64,000 nucleotides of DNA. Source: Gluconobacter vitians (lineage in GTDB: Bacteria > Pseudomonadota > Alphaproteobacteria > Acetobacterales > Acetobacteraceae). Under the pieces are notes generated by a model. It was not told the DNA's origin. It made no database searches and worked only from the letters and a program-made list of their open reading frames with translations. The stretch is taken from assembly GCF_015244565.1 (NCBI RefSeq), contig NZ_JABCQG010000003.1:1-64000 (forward strand), read 5' to 3'. How positions within the stretch are numbered: position 1 is the stretch's first letter; the number at the start of each line of letters is the position of its first letter. The translations under genes were made by a program, and so were the position numbers. Of the stretch, positions 7,884 through 15,645 are shown in pieces.

Positions 7884-8288
7884 ATGTCCGATTCATCCAC
7901 GCGCTCAATCACCATTCGGCTCGACGCAGATCTGTTCCAAGCGATCAAAGAGGTTGCCGCAGGGAACTCGCGATCAATGAACGCGGAGATTTCCGCCCGT
8001 CTTGCGACGAGCCTCAATCAAGATGCCTGGTGGATAAAAGACTCTGCGTGGCCGACGCAGGATAAGTCGGAGCAATCGCGCCCGTCTCACGCAGAACGCG
8101 TTGAACAATTGCATCAGCGGATGAGTATCATCATGAAGGAGTGGCGCGCTCTTTCGGATGGCCTTGCTGGACTGCCAGACGTGATGAAAGGAACGATCAT
8201 CCGCCGTTTGAGTGAGTTGGAGCAAGAGAGAGCCAAGCTAGACAGTGAGTTGCGGCTTATTGATCCAGACTACCAGGACAATCATTGA
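7884..8288 (+). CDS. Arc-like ribbon-helix-helix protein (rightward)
   Basis: 134 residues from ATG 7884. A GTG at 7845 is possible, but it lies in the operator array. SSTRSITIRLDADLFQAIK is the DNA-contacting strand and first helix, and SMNAEISARLATSL the second helix. The remaining ~85 residues are helical and charged, perhaps for oligomerisation. It is divergent from the other RHH gene, so the pair likely share the operators between them. It may control the AT-rich gene that follows. Confidence 0.78.
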   Translation: MSDSSTRSITIRLDADLFQAIKEVAAGNSRSMNAEISARLATSLNQDAWWIKDSAWPTQDKSEQSRPSHAERVEQLHQRMSIIMKEWRALSDGLAGLPDVMKGTIIRRLSELEQERAKLDSELRLIDPDYQDNH

Positions 8289-8338
8289 CACGACTCTTTC
8301 TGAACCCTCACGCTCATAAAATTGAGAGGGTGAAAGAG

Positions 8339-9277
8339 ATGAAGTGGCCGAGGTTTTTTAGAAAAGAAAATAAGGGGGTTTTCCAAGTAACTATATCTCA
8401 GTCAGATATAAAAAATTCCCCTGATTATCTCGCTATATCACCGGATGGTCGGTGGAAGTTAGATGCAGTCCACGCAAAAACTTCATCTAAGTATGTCTTA
8501 TCTCACAACAGTAAGTGCATTTTTTCTTACCCTCAAGATTCTTTCGGGCTGCTTTTTGAGGGGGTCTGTCTATCAAATTCTGGCGAATTTTGTTTTTTCT
8601 ATACTGATTTGGCCAAAAGAAATAAGGCGACTGACACATCTACGTTGTATCTTGTCTCTGGCGACCAGGTGCGCTGCCTAACTCTTTCGGGTTTTTTTAG
8701 AACCTGCGTTATTTCAGATGATGGAAAATTATGCGCCATCACGGGCACGAATGTTGACCATAAGCGTGAAACCGCTTTGTTCTCTATAGAGAATGGGAAA
8801 CAGATAGCATCCTTCATGACTGACGAATACAAGTTGCAGGATATTAAAAAAATACTCCCTGACCGAAAGAAAATAATTCTATCAGACAAGGATTTAGGCG
8901 AGTTCTGCTTTTCGTTTTCTGGTGAGATCGACGACGAAAAATTTTATATTGATGCTGAACTTCACAGAGGAAATCTCGACATTGTTTGCGCTCGTGTCGA
9001 TAAGATTCTTAAATTCAAGCCGGTCATCACCGATACTGACCTCCTAGAAGAACTGCTCGTCTGCATCGACAGCGCTCATCCGACACAATTCTCTGAAGAG
9101 AAATGGAACAAAAGAACTGCCTTAGGTGCAAAGATTGCAATATTCGAGAGATTGAAGCGCCCAAACGAAGCGTATCAATGCGCGGCTGAACTGGCGAACC
9201 TTTTCCCGACTGCTGCGAATAAAAAAAAAGTGGTCTCGCTTAAAAAACGCCTCAGTTCCTCACCTCCCCAAACTTGA
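8339..9277 (+). CDS. AT-rich accessory protein, possible beta-propeller
   Basis: 312 residues from ATG 8339, preceded by GAGAGGGTGAAAGAG; a TTG at 8285 is the alternative. Base composition is clearly more AT-rich than all neighbours, a sign of separate origin. Repeats such as YLAISPDGRWKL and TCVISDDGKLCAITG resemble blades of WD40/TolB-like propellers in the first ~200 residues. The last ~80 residues look like a TPR-type helical pair (RLKRPNEAYQCAAELANLFP). No enzyme motif or membrane segment is seen. Function unknown; a lysogen-expressed moron is plausible. Confidence 0.7.
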   Translation: MKWPRFFRKENKGVFQVTISQSDIKNSPDYLAISPDGRWKLDAVHAKTSSKYVLSHNSKCIFSYPQDSFGLLFEGVCLSNSGEFCFFYTDLAKRNKATDTSTLYLVSGDQVRCLTLSGFFRTCVISDDGKLCAITGTNVDHKRETALFSIENGKQIASFMTDEYKLQDIKKILPDRKKIILSDKDLGEFCFSFSGEIDDEKFYIDAELHRGNLDIVCARVDKILKFKPVITDTDLLEELLVCIDSAHPTQFSEEKWNKRTALGAKIAIFERLKRPNEAYQCAAELANLFPTAANKKKVVSLKKRLSSSPPQT

Positions 9278-9341
9278 CCCGACTCCGCTCTGCCGTGGGG
9301 TGGTGAAACGCCACCCCCTTTAAATCGTACATACAATCTGA

Positions 9342-9370
9342 TTGACTTCTTCAGTCTATCCGTATATACA
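9342..9370 (+). promoter_or_regulatory. Promoter of brnTA, with repeated CGTAYATACAAT motif
   Basis: TTGACT (9342-9347), 17 bp, then TATACA (9365-9370) fits a sigma70 promoter. The brnT ATG lies only 7 bp after the -10 box, so the message would be leaderless or nearly so. CGTACATACAAT (9327-9338) and CGTATATACAAT (9361-9372) are near-identical direct repeats and may bind the BrnTA complex. Confidence 0.55.
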
Positions 9371-9377
9371 ATAAGAC

Positions 9378-9641
9378 ATGAGATACGACTGGGACGAAAC
9401 CAAGCGCCTGAGCAACATTGAGAAGCATGGCGTTGATTTCGTGAGCGCCGAAGGCTTCGAATGGGACGCGGCGTTCATCAGGGCCAGCCAGTCTTCGAAC
9501 GAGCCGCGCCTTGTTGCGCTCGGCCCAATTGGCAACCGCCTTCATGTTCTGGTGTACAGCATCGAAACGCGGATCGTTCGGATCATCAGCCTGCGAAAGG
9601 CCAACAAACGGGAGGTATCGCTCTATGTCTCGCAAGACTAA
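9378..9641 (+). CDS. brnT: BrnT family toxin (type II toxin-antitoxin)
   Basis: 87 residues. YDWDETKRLSNIEKHGVDF at the start and ISLRKANKREVSLY near the end are BrnT hallmarks, and length is normal for the family. BrnT is a RelE-like ribosome-associated RNase neutralised by BrnA. No Shine-Dalgarno sequence precedes the ATG, which fits leaderless translation from the promoter just upstream. It overlaps brnA by 17 bp. In a prophage it may stabilise the element or limit infection. Confidence 0.9.
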   Translation: MRYDWDETKRLSNIEKHGVDFVSAEGFEWDAAFIRASQSSNEPRLVALGPIGNRLHVLVYSIETRIVRIISLRKANKREVSLYVSQD

Positions 9642-9918
9642 CATCATCATGCCGACTGACGAGGAAGACGCCCGGATCAATCAGGGCATTGCACTCGATA
9701 GCGATAACCCGGAACTGACCGAGGCGGACTTTCAGGCTATGAGACCGGCCGCAGAGGTCGCGCCCGCATTGGCGAAGGCGAGGCGCGTTCGTGGTCCTCA
9801 GAAGGCTGCCACGAAGCGCTCCGTCTCTCTGCGTCTAGATCAGGACGTGCTTGAGAAGTTCAAGAGCACCGGGCCCGGCTGGCAGACCCGCATCAATGAG
9901 GCTCTGCGTCGAGCCTGA
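9625..9918 (+). CDS. brnA: BrnA family antitoxin
   Basis: 97 residues from ATG 9625, with GGGAGG at 9610-9615 inside brnT. The toxin-binding N-terminal part (MPTDEEDARINQGIALDSD) is followed by a C-terminal ribbon-helix-helix, SVSLRLDQDVLEKFKSTGPG, then WQTRINEALRRA, the classic BrnA ending. BrnA binds BrnT and represses the shared promoter in known systems. Both genes appear intact. Confidence 0.92.
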   Translation: MSRKTNIIMPTDEEDARINQGIALDSDNPELTEADFQAMRPAAEVAPALAKARRVRGPQKAATKRSVSLRLDQDVLEKFKSTGPGWQTRINEALRRA

Positions 9919-9978
9919 GGCCGTTTGACCGGACTCCGGGGCGGCTGCTGAGGTGATCTGTCAGCAGGGGAACAAGAG

Positions 9979-10128
9979 ATGAGCAAAGAGCCGCCGAAGC
10001 CAAAGCCTACCCAGGCATCTCGCATGAGTGCTGTCGCCGCTGCGAGGCCGCAGAAGATCGCGCATGATAGCGCGTCTGGGTCGCGCAAACAGCCTTTACC
10101 GGCCAGCGCGCCAAAGCGCCCAAAATAG
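9979..10128 (+). CDS. Possible small basic Pro/Lys-rich protein
   Basis: A 49-residue frame from ATG 9979, with AGGGGAACAAGAG upstream. It reads MSKEPPKPKPTQASRM and ends in a basic Pro/Ala tail; it looks disordered. Its end overlaps the 3' end of the convergent membrane-protein gene by 33 bp. No family is recognised and coding status is uncertain. Confidence 0.35.
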   Translation: MSKEPPKPKPTQASRMSAVAAARPQKIAHDSASGSRKQPLPASAPKRPK

Positions 10129-10590
10129 CAGGACTGAAAAAGGCGTAGCGCATGCGACGATCCACGCGGCGCGAAGGTATTTCTGCACGCGGCTGATCAC
10201 GGTCTCATTGTGTACGATCACGTCTTCTGCATACTCGCTGAAGGCTTTCAAATAGCCTTCCTGTGACCGTTCATCGTCGTCATGCATGACCGCATCGAAC
10301 TGCGTGGGCGAGAGCATGAGTGGATGCAGGCGCGTTGAATAGAGGACGCGCGCGCAGAGGATGGCGGCCCCTATGAATCCGCACGCACCCAGAACAGAGG
10401 CTTCCTTCCGGAAACCTTTCTGAGAAAGCGCCCCAGCCACGCTGGCGGACGCGAGCGTCACCATAAAGCCAATCAGGGTGGTGGCGCGGCCTTTGGTGCG
10501 GTCGAGGCTGGCGCGCGCTTCTTTGTCTGAGGCTTCGGAGTGTCGTGCTTTTTCTTTGGCCAGCCAGAGTTCGAAATTCTCATCAGCCAT
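10096..10590 (-). CDS. Membrane protein with three predicted helices
   Basis: 164 residues from ATG 10590, preceded by GGAGACTGGAA; a GTG at 10605 is possible. A charged N-terminal helix (WLAKEKARHSEASDKEARAS) is followed by membrane segments at ~40-57, ~68-88 and ~139-158, with a soluble loop between the last two. It overlaps the baseplate plug gene by 8 bp on the same strand. It does not look like a typical holin. A superinfection-exclusion or other lysogen-expressed role is possible but unproven. Confidence 0.65.
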   Translation of the reverse strand: MADENFELWLAKEKARHSEASDKEARASLDRTKGRATTLIGFMVTLASASVAGALSQKGFRKEASVLGACGFIGAAILCARVLYSTRLHPLMLSPTQFDAVMHDDDERSQEGYLKAFSEYAEDVIVHNETVISRVQKYLRAAWIVACATPFSVLLFWALWRAGR

Positions 10591-10888
10591 TTCCAGTCTC
10601 CACAAAAGTCAGCACATATCGTGCCCCCAGTCCGTCATAGGCCGGATCGTCGCTCCCCTGCGTATCCACAAACATGAAGTCACCACCCAAGCCGAGATAG
10701 TCCGCATGCACCACCGGGTTCAGGTTCTGGCAGATGGCCCCCGCCACGACCTGCGCGTCGTTTATCCAGACATTCATGTAGAGCCCGGTTGACCGCTGAT
10801 AGACGTCGAGCCGGACAAGCTGCTGGTTCAGGATGACATTCAGGGTTTGACTGGCTGTCGCCGCTAAGGGGATCTGAACGGCAGTCAC
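10583..10888 (-). CDS. Baseplate plug protein (Pam3 gp18-like)
   Basis: 101 residues. MTAVQIPLAATASQTLNVIL, YQRSTGLYMNVWINDA and FMFVDTQGSDDPAYDGLGARY match the small plug protein described for the simple contractile baseplate of phage Pam3 and its relatives. It overlaps the Dit-like gene by 4 bp. In such phages the hub gene normally follows; here the accessory cassette lies between. Confidence 0.82.
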   Translation of the reverse strand: MTAVQIPLAATASQTLNVILNQQLVRLDVYQRSTGLYMNVWINDAQVVAGAICQNLNPVVHADYLGLGGDFMFVDTQGSDDPAYDGLGARYVLTFVETGNG

Positions 10889-11622
10889 AAGGCCACTCCC
10901 AGAAGAGAAGTCTGCACGGGCAGGGAAGGGGTTGTCGTCTGAACCGTTCCGTTCTGGACGGCTTCTTCGCCCTGAGGCTGGGCCGTGTTGGTATAGGCCG
11001 CCGTGCCGGTATTCCGGATCTGCTGGATCATGATCTCCGCCATGAGCATGGTCACGCCACTTCGGCTTTCGCGGCGCCAGCGGTACCCGAGGATATTGGC
11101 GTTCGTCGCCGTGAACTCAGGCGTCACCACGGAATAGAGGTTCGTGTCCGCGCAAAGACTTTCGAGCGTCGAGATGAAAGATGCCCGGACGTGCTGTCCG
11201 GTCTTGCCCGATAGATTGGGGATCAGCTTTGTGATGGCGGATAGGATCCCGTCCGATCCGGTCTCTGTTCCATCGCAGACCATGATGACCCGTGCCGAGT
11301 AGGGCATCTTCACCTTGTTGTAGGACGCGAAACCGCCTCCTACCTGATCGCTGGCCGCGATCGGAGCATCCGAGACCATGTAGCTGTTCTTGTACTCGAT
11401 CCCCATCACGCGCCCAGATGTGAGAAGCTGCGTGTTCGTGGAATCGAATATCCCCCACTGCTTTGCAGCCTGATTGGTGATGTAGCTCTCCACCACGCCA
11501 GCAAGAGCGGCCGAGGCGGAAGCATCTACCCCTGCGCCGATAGACTGCCCCAGAAGGGCGGGGACACCAACGGCGACCGGAATGTCCCAGACGGATGGGA
11601 GAGCAACGTCGGCGAACGCCAT
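10885..11622 (-). CDS. Dit-like baseplate protein
   Basis: 245 residues located between tape measure and plug, the position of the Dit-like baseplate/tail-hub protein in Pam3-type phages. The segment FDSTNTQLLTSGRVMGIEYKNS is characteristic of the N-terminal Dit-like domain. The C-terminal ~30 residues are low-complexity Thr/Gln. It overlaps the tape-measure gene by 1 bp. Assignment relies on pattern plus synteny. Confidence 0.75.
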   Translation of the reverse strand: MAFADVALPSVWDIPVAVGVPALLGQSIGAGVDASASAALAGVVESYITNQAAKQWGIFDSTNTQLLTSGRVMGIEYKNSYMVSDAPIAASDQVGGGFASYNKVKMPYSARVIMVCDGTETGSDGILSAITKLIPNLSGKTGQHVRASFISTLESLCADTNLYSVVTPEFTATNANILGYRWRRESRSGVTMLMAEIMIQQIRNTGTAAYTNTAQPQGEEAVQNGTVQTTTPSLPVQTSLLGVAL

Positions 11623-13442
11623 CAGGCCTGTCCTTGCGCGTTGATAAGGGGAAGCGTACGCCGGAGTTCCTGGTGGAAGTCTTGCGCAAGCTGCTGAGGG
11701 TTGTCCGTGTTCGCGTGGATGTGGACGTCCCCGACATGGACCTCAGTCGTGTGTGTGACACTCCCTGAAGCACCCTGCGCCGCGATGGCCGCAGTCGCCG
11801 CGTCCGAATAGCGCGTCCCGGCCGTGCCGAACGCATCATGCCCGACTTGCCCGGTCCGCATCCAGTTCAACGCGCCGCCCGCACCCTGATTGTGAGCATA
11901 GGCGAGGATGGCATACTGACGAGACAGGGAGGCGTTCCGGAAGTCCTCGCTCTTAGAACTAAGGGTGGCCGCATTCTGTTCTGTGTAAGCCTTGAAGAAC
12001 CGTTCCTGCATCGCGGGATCATGAAGGAACTGATCCTGTGTCGGAACTGCCTCATGCAGGCGTCGGGCCGCGTCCTGAATGGCACCGGCACCCATCTGAT
12101 ACTTCCCGGCGTACTTTCCACCCGCGCCGCCCATCTGGTCGTAGCGTGCGCCCTCAATCCCGGCCACGCTTTTGGCAAAGGCGCCGAAAGGATCAGGACC
12201 GAACGCGCCCCGCGCTCGCAGGCGATCAACAGCTGCGCTTTCGCCCTTGTTCAGACCTTCAGCATGGAGGGCAGCATAGCCGACCGCACCCCATCCGGTC
12301 AGGCGCGTGGCGAACGCCGCAAGGCGCCCAAGCGTCAAGCCGGTACCGGCCGCATCCGTCCCTTCTGCCAGATAGGGCGATAACTTGCCGCCGCCCATCC
12401 TCTCGGCTTCCGATGCCACGCCCGGCCGTTTGGCCGCGCCTTCTGATGCCGCGCCCGCACCGCCCTTGCACTCACAGCCACAAGCCGCGCTGTGAAGGGC
12501 TTCGATAGCTGCTCCGCCCATCAGCAGGGCCTTGATGCCGCGGATTGCCATAATGCCAGTTATCGCGGTCCCGACCGCACCGAGCGCCGTTCCAAGCCCG
12601 ACCACGCCCAGCGTGATTTCGCCAATATGGCGAGCAAGATCCGGGTTTTCCTTTTCCCATGCCGTCAGGCGCGTCACTATGCCGTCAATGGCCGGAGTCA
12701 GATCGCCAAGGATCGCTCTGCCGAGACCTTCCGTCGTCGTGGTCAGGTCCGTCCAGTCTTTCAAAAGCTGCTGGCTGTCACGGATCTGGTCGGCAGTTGG
12801 GCCAGTATTGCGGAACTGGTCCTGCAGCTTATCAAAGGCGGCCGTCGTCTGGTCGATCAGATTGATCTCGCCTGGGCCAATGCCGAGTTGAGAGAGGAGC
12901 GTGTTTTTGACGCCCTGATCCATCCCCTGTGTGGCGCGGTTGAGCTGCTGGAGAATGTCCTGCCGGATGTGTCCATGCTGGTCTGTATAGTTCTGGACGC
13001 CGAGCTGGCCCATGATGCGCTGGAGGTTCCCGGCCTGCGACGGATCAACCAACATGCCCTGCATCGCCTGGAAGGACGCGCCGACTTCCTGAGCCGAACC
13101 GCCCACGGCCATGACAGCACGCTGCATCTGATACAGTCGGCGCGGATCCAGATTGAGGCGCTGCGCCATATAGCCGAGTTCGGCATTGGACCGGGTGATC
13201 TCGGACGTGAATGCCTTGAGCGTCCGACCTCCGGTAAAGACAGCCAACAAGGCGAGGGCTTCCGTGCGGGCACGAGAAAACCCGTCCGCCGCAGCTTTTC
13301 CGCTGTCCGCCAATGCGCTTTGCGTTTTGGTGGCGCTGCGCTCGACCTGGCCCAGACTCTTGGACGCCTGCTGTGCGCCCTTGGCGACACCTCGACCATC
13401 AAGGCCAAGCTGAATGACCAGACTGTCAATGACGTTCGGCAT
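11622..13442 (-). CDS. Tail tape measure protein with lysozyme/SLT-like C-terminal region
   Basis: 606 residues. Residues 1-280 are helical (LAVFTGGRTLKAFTSEITRS, AMQGMLVDPSQAGNLQRIMG), as in tape measure proteins. A hydrophobic segment at ~275-310 may be membrane-active. Residues ~435-530 (FAKSVAGIEGARYDQMGGAG, GKYQMGAGAIQDAARRL, AYAHNQGAGGALNWM) match a transglycosylase-like fold that helps the tail cross peptidoglycan. The last ~50 residues include a His-rich VHVGDVHIHANTD. It is short for a tape measure, which implies a short tail. Confidence 0.88.
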   Translation of the reverse strand: MPNVIDSLVIQLGLDGRGVAKGAQQASKSLGQVERSATKTQSALADSGKAAADGFSRARTEALALLAVFTGGRTLKAFTSEITRSNAELGYMAQRLNLDPRRLYQMQRAVMAVGGSAQEVGASFQAMQGMLVDPSQAGNLQRIMGQLGVQNYTDQHGHIRQDILQQLNRATQGMDQGVKNTLLSQLGIGPGEINLIDQTTAAFDKLQDQFRNTGPTADQIRDSQQLLKDWTDLTTTTEGLGRAILGDLTPAIDGIVTRLTAWEKENPDLARHIGEITLGVVGLGTALGAVGTAITGIMAIRGIKALLMGGAAIEALHSAACGCECKGGAGAASEGAAKRPGVASEAERMGGGKLSPYLAEGTDAAGTGLTLGRLAAFATRLTGWGAVGYAALHAEGLNKGESAAVDRLRARGAFGPDPFGAFAKSVAGIEGARYDQMGGAGGKYAGKYQMGAGAIQDAARRLHEAVPTQDQFLHDPAMQERFFKAYTEQNAATLSSKSEDFRNASLSRQYAILAYAHNQGAGGALNWMRTGQVGHDAFGTAGTRYSDAATAAIAAQGASGSVTHTTEVHVGDVHIHANTDNPQQLAQDFHQELRRTLPLINAQGQA

Positions 13443-13449
13443 GCTGGCC

Positions 13450-13569
13450 CTAACTTTTGTTGTACGCCGTGACCATGGCTGCTTCCCACATCAGGAGCAT
13501 GTCTTCGCTATCGTAGACGGTCATCAGTTCGTGGAGCGTTGCCATTCTCTCCCCGATGACCGTTGCCAT
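13450..13569 (-). CDS. Small overlapping tail assembly chaperone, second frame (GpE-like)
   Basis: A 39-residue frame between the first chaperone gene and the tape measure, one frame back (-1) from the former. It reads MATVIGERMATLHELM and then DMLLMWEAAM, the D...W-A motif of small GpE-type chaperone extensions. The frame stays open upstream into the end of the first chaperone gene, so a -1 frameshift product is possible. I see no canonical slippery heptamer. The strong GGGGAG before the inner ATG at 13545 alternatively allows separate initiation. Confidence 0.6.
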   Translation of the reverse strand: MATVIGERMATLHELMTVYDSEDMLLMWEAAMVTAYNKS

Positions 13570-13583
13570 AATCCGCGAGAGGT

Positions 13584-14060
13584 TTACGGGGCTGGCGGAT
13601 TTTCGGGGCCGACTGCCCGGATCAGGGATGCCGCGAGCGGGGAACTCTGGAAGATCGCGGCCTTGAAAAAACCCACATGGAGATTGAACGCCTCCGACCG
13701 CAGGTCTGTCAGGGTCTGCGGATCCGAAATGTCCGCGTCAGTCAGATTGACGGGCATTGTCCCTTCCATTCGGACAATCTGAACGCAATTCAGAAGCCCC
13801 TCGAAAGCCTTGTCGCACGCCTCGTCGTCAATATTGGCGAAGATTGTCATGGACATGGAGGCGATACCGAGGATGCCTTCCTCCATCGCGCGCCGGACAG
13901 CCTGATCCAGCATCGCTTCCGACATCTTGTTCGTGCTCTGGATCACGGCCTTCGAAAGGTGCCGGGCCCACTTGTCCGCTGCGAAGGCAGACATGCGAGT
14001 GATGATGAACTTCTTGCCCGCGTCATCACCAGACGCGGGGCTCCATTCGACCTGCTTCAT
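13584..14060 (-). CDS. Tail assembly chaperone
   Basis: 158 residues from ATG 14060, overlapping the tail-tube stop. Located between tube and tape measure, the standard place of the gpE/gpG-type chaperone. DDAGKKFIITRMSAFAADKWARHL and the helical acid-rich middle fit phage tail chaperones acting on proteins such as the tape measure. The last residues before the stop are VGPENPPAP, where the -1 frame continues into the small second-frame protein. Confidence 0.75.
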   Translation of the reverse strand: MKQVEWSPASGDDAGKKFIITRMSAFAADKWARHLSKAVIQSTNKMSEAMLDQAVRRAMEEGILGIASMSMTIFANIDDEACDKAFEGLLNCVQIVRMEGTMPVNLTDADISDPQTLTDLRSEAFNLHVGFFKAAIFQSSPLAASLIRAVGPENPPAP

Positions 14061-14497
14061 CAGATACCTGCCGGGAAGACTTTCTCCCACTGGATGGTGA
14101 AGGCCCGAGCTTCAAGGACAGTGCCGCCATTTGGGGCGACACTGCCGGTCATAAGCGCACCATTCGAAAATGTGTACTTCCGCTTGGTTGCCGGGACAGT
14201 CAGTTCGCCGCCAAGGGAGATTGCCGTCAGCGTGGACTGTTGGGCAGCGATGATCGCCTCAAAATAAATCAGCGACGGAGAGGCAGCAGAAAAGGTGAGC
14301 GTCTGATTAACCGGGCGCGGAATATAGCCACGGTTCAGGACGCCATCAATCGACATCTGGGATTCCAGCATCTCCACGGCTTCCTGCTCCCATGCCCGGT
14401 CTGTACCCCAGTTCTGGAGCGTGATCGGCGCATTGAAAAGCGAGGCGATTGTCAGCGTCATGATGCCATTGGCTGACGTAATGAAGGTATCGGCCAT
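14060..14497 (-). CDS. Tail tube protein
   Basis: 145 residues directly after the sheath gene (1-bp overlap). It is beta-rich with TDRAWEQEAVEMLESQMSID and RPVNQTLTFSAASPS, patterns of tube proteins from contractile tails of this group. The tube polymerises inside the sheath along the tape measure. Function is assigned from the order sheath-tube-chaperone-tape measure. Confidence 0.82.
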   Translation of the reverse strand: MADTFITSANGIMTLTIASLFNAPITLQNWGTDRAWEQEAVEMLESQMSIDGVLNRGYIPRPVNQTLTFSAASPSLIYFEAIIAAQQSTLTAISLGGELTVPATKRKYTFSNGALMTGSVAPNGGTVLEARAFTIQWEKVFPAGI

Positions 14498-15639
14498 TAC
14501 TGAACCTCAACGGAAGCAAGGTTAATGGACTGCACGGACTGGCCGTCGGTGTACCAGAACTTGCAGGGGGGAGAGGTTCGGGCCACACGGTCCGACGCGG
14601 GGGCCGTCGAAGCATTGGGCTGGAAGTACCAGCCGCGCGTCTGGAGCGTGCTGGCGATGGGTAGCCCGGCCGCATTGTTGACCTCCTGCGCCTCGGCAGT
14701 CGTCAGTTCCACGCCAGCGCGGATTGCGCCGAACGCCAGCGCCTGATTGATCGTATCCTGTGCGGCAGCCGAGATCAGCGCATCGCCCTGTGTGTTGTAG
14801 GGAATGTTTCCCGCAGAGAGCAGCAGCGTGAGCATGTCGGACTGGAAGGAGGCATTCATCCAGATCTGGTTGATGTAGCTGTCAGCCCACTTGAATTGGC
14901 CCGAGACCATGCCGCCACGCAGGAAGGTGAAGCGGCCCAGCCCGTTGGCGTGCATGCCGTAGAACGAATAGCCGTTCGCCGCGAGGACGCTGGCCGTCGT
15001 TCCATCCGTAACGGTGGCTGCGACGCTGGAGAACTGGCAGCCGAACAGGTTCTTGCGGCCGTCCGTGGCGTCGAAGTCCAGCGATGCCATCCAGCCAAGC
15101 GCCCCGGCTGCAACAAGCGGATCTTTGTAGAACACGCTGGTGCCGTCGAGGCTCTGCGCTGTCAGCCAAACGCCGAACGCCTCGGTGCTGTTTTGCGTGG
15201 TCGCCTGCGCATCCGTGTCCCAAGCAGCGTACCAGAACCGGTCAGTCTGCTCGCTCACCCAGGCGGCAATCGCCTGCTTGTCCGACAGGACCGGTTCGAA
15301 AGCCGTTGTGAAGCCTGCGAAATCCTGCGTCGCGCCGATCAGCGTGGAAAGATAACCGGGGAAGGCTGTACCGGACGTGAAGCCCGCGAAGTAGAGCTTG
15401 CTCGGTGTTTCATTCGCCCCGGTATAGCCGCCGAAGTAAACGGCTGCCATCTGCGCTTCCGTCGATGTCGCACCGAATGCGGTCGAAACGGCTGCTGCCG
15501 TCGTGTATGCGACCACAGTCCCAGCCGGAATGACTGCATTCTCGGTGATGATCAGACCATTGATGAACGCCACGCCGCCAGCCGCAGTCAGCGCGCTCGG
15601 GGTGACAGAGACCACCTGTGAAATGGGGATACCAGCCAC
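14497..15639 (-). CDS. Tail sheath protein (DUF3383 family)
   Basis: 380 residues. MAGIPISQVVSVTPSALTAAG, the YFGGYTGANETPSKLYFAGF segment near residue 70, and NIPYNTQGDALISAAAQ near residue 275 are typical of DUF3383 sheath proteins of small myoviruses. It forms the contractile outer layer of the tail. The start is 6 bp downstream of the neck protein gene. No truncation is seen. Confidence 0.9.
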   Translation of the reverse strand: MAGIPISQVVSVTPSALTAAGGVAFINGLIITENAVIPAGTVVAYTTAAAVSTAFGATSTEAQMAAVYFGGYTGANETPSKLYFAGFTSGTAFPGYLSTLIGATQDFAGFTTAFEPVLSDKQAIAAWVSEQTDRFWYAAWDTDAQATTQNSTEAFGVWLTAQSLDGTSVFYKDPLVAAGALGWMASLDFDATDGRKNLFGCQFSSVAATVTDGTTASVLAANGYSFYGMHANGLGRFTFLRGGMVSGQFKWADSYINQIWMNASFQSDMLTLLLSAGNIPYNTQGDALISAAAQDTINQALAFGAIRAGVELTTAEAQEVNNAAGLPIASTLQTRGWYFQPNASTAPASDRVARTSPPCKFWYTDGQSVQSINLASVEVQ

Positions 15640-15645
15640 TGGCTG

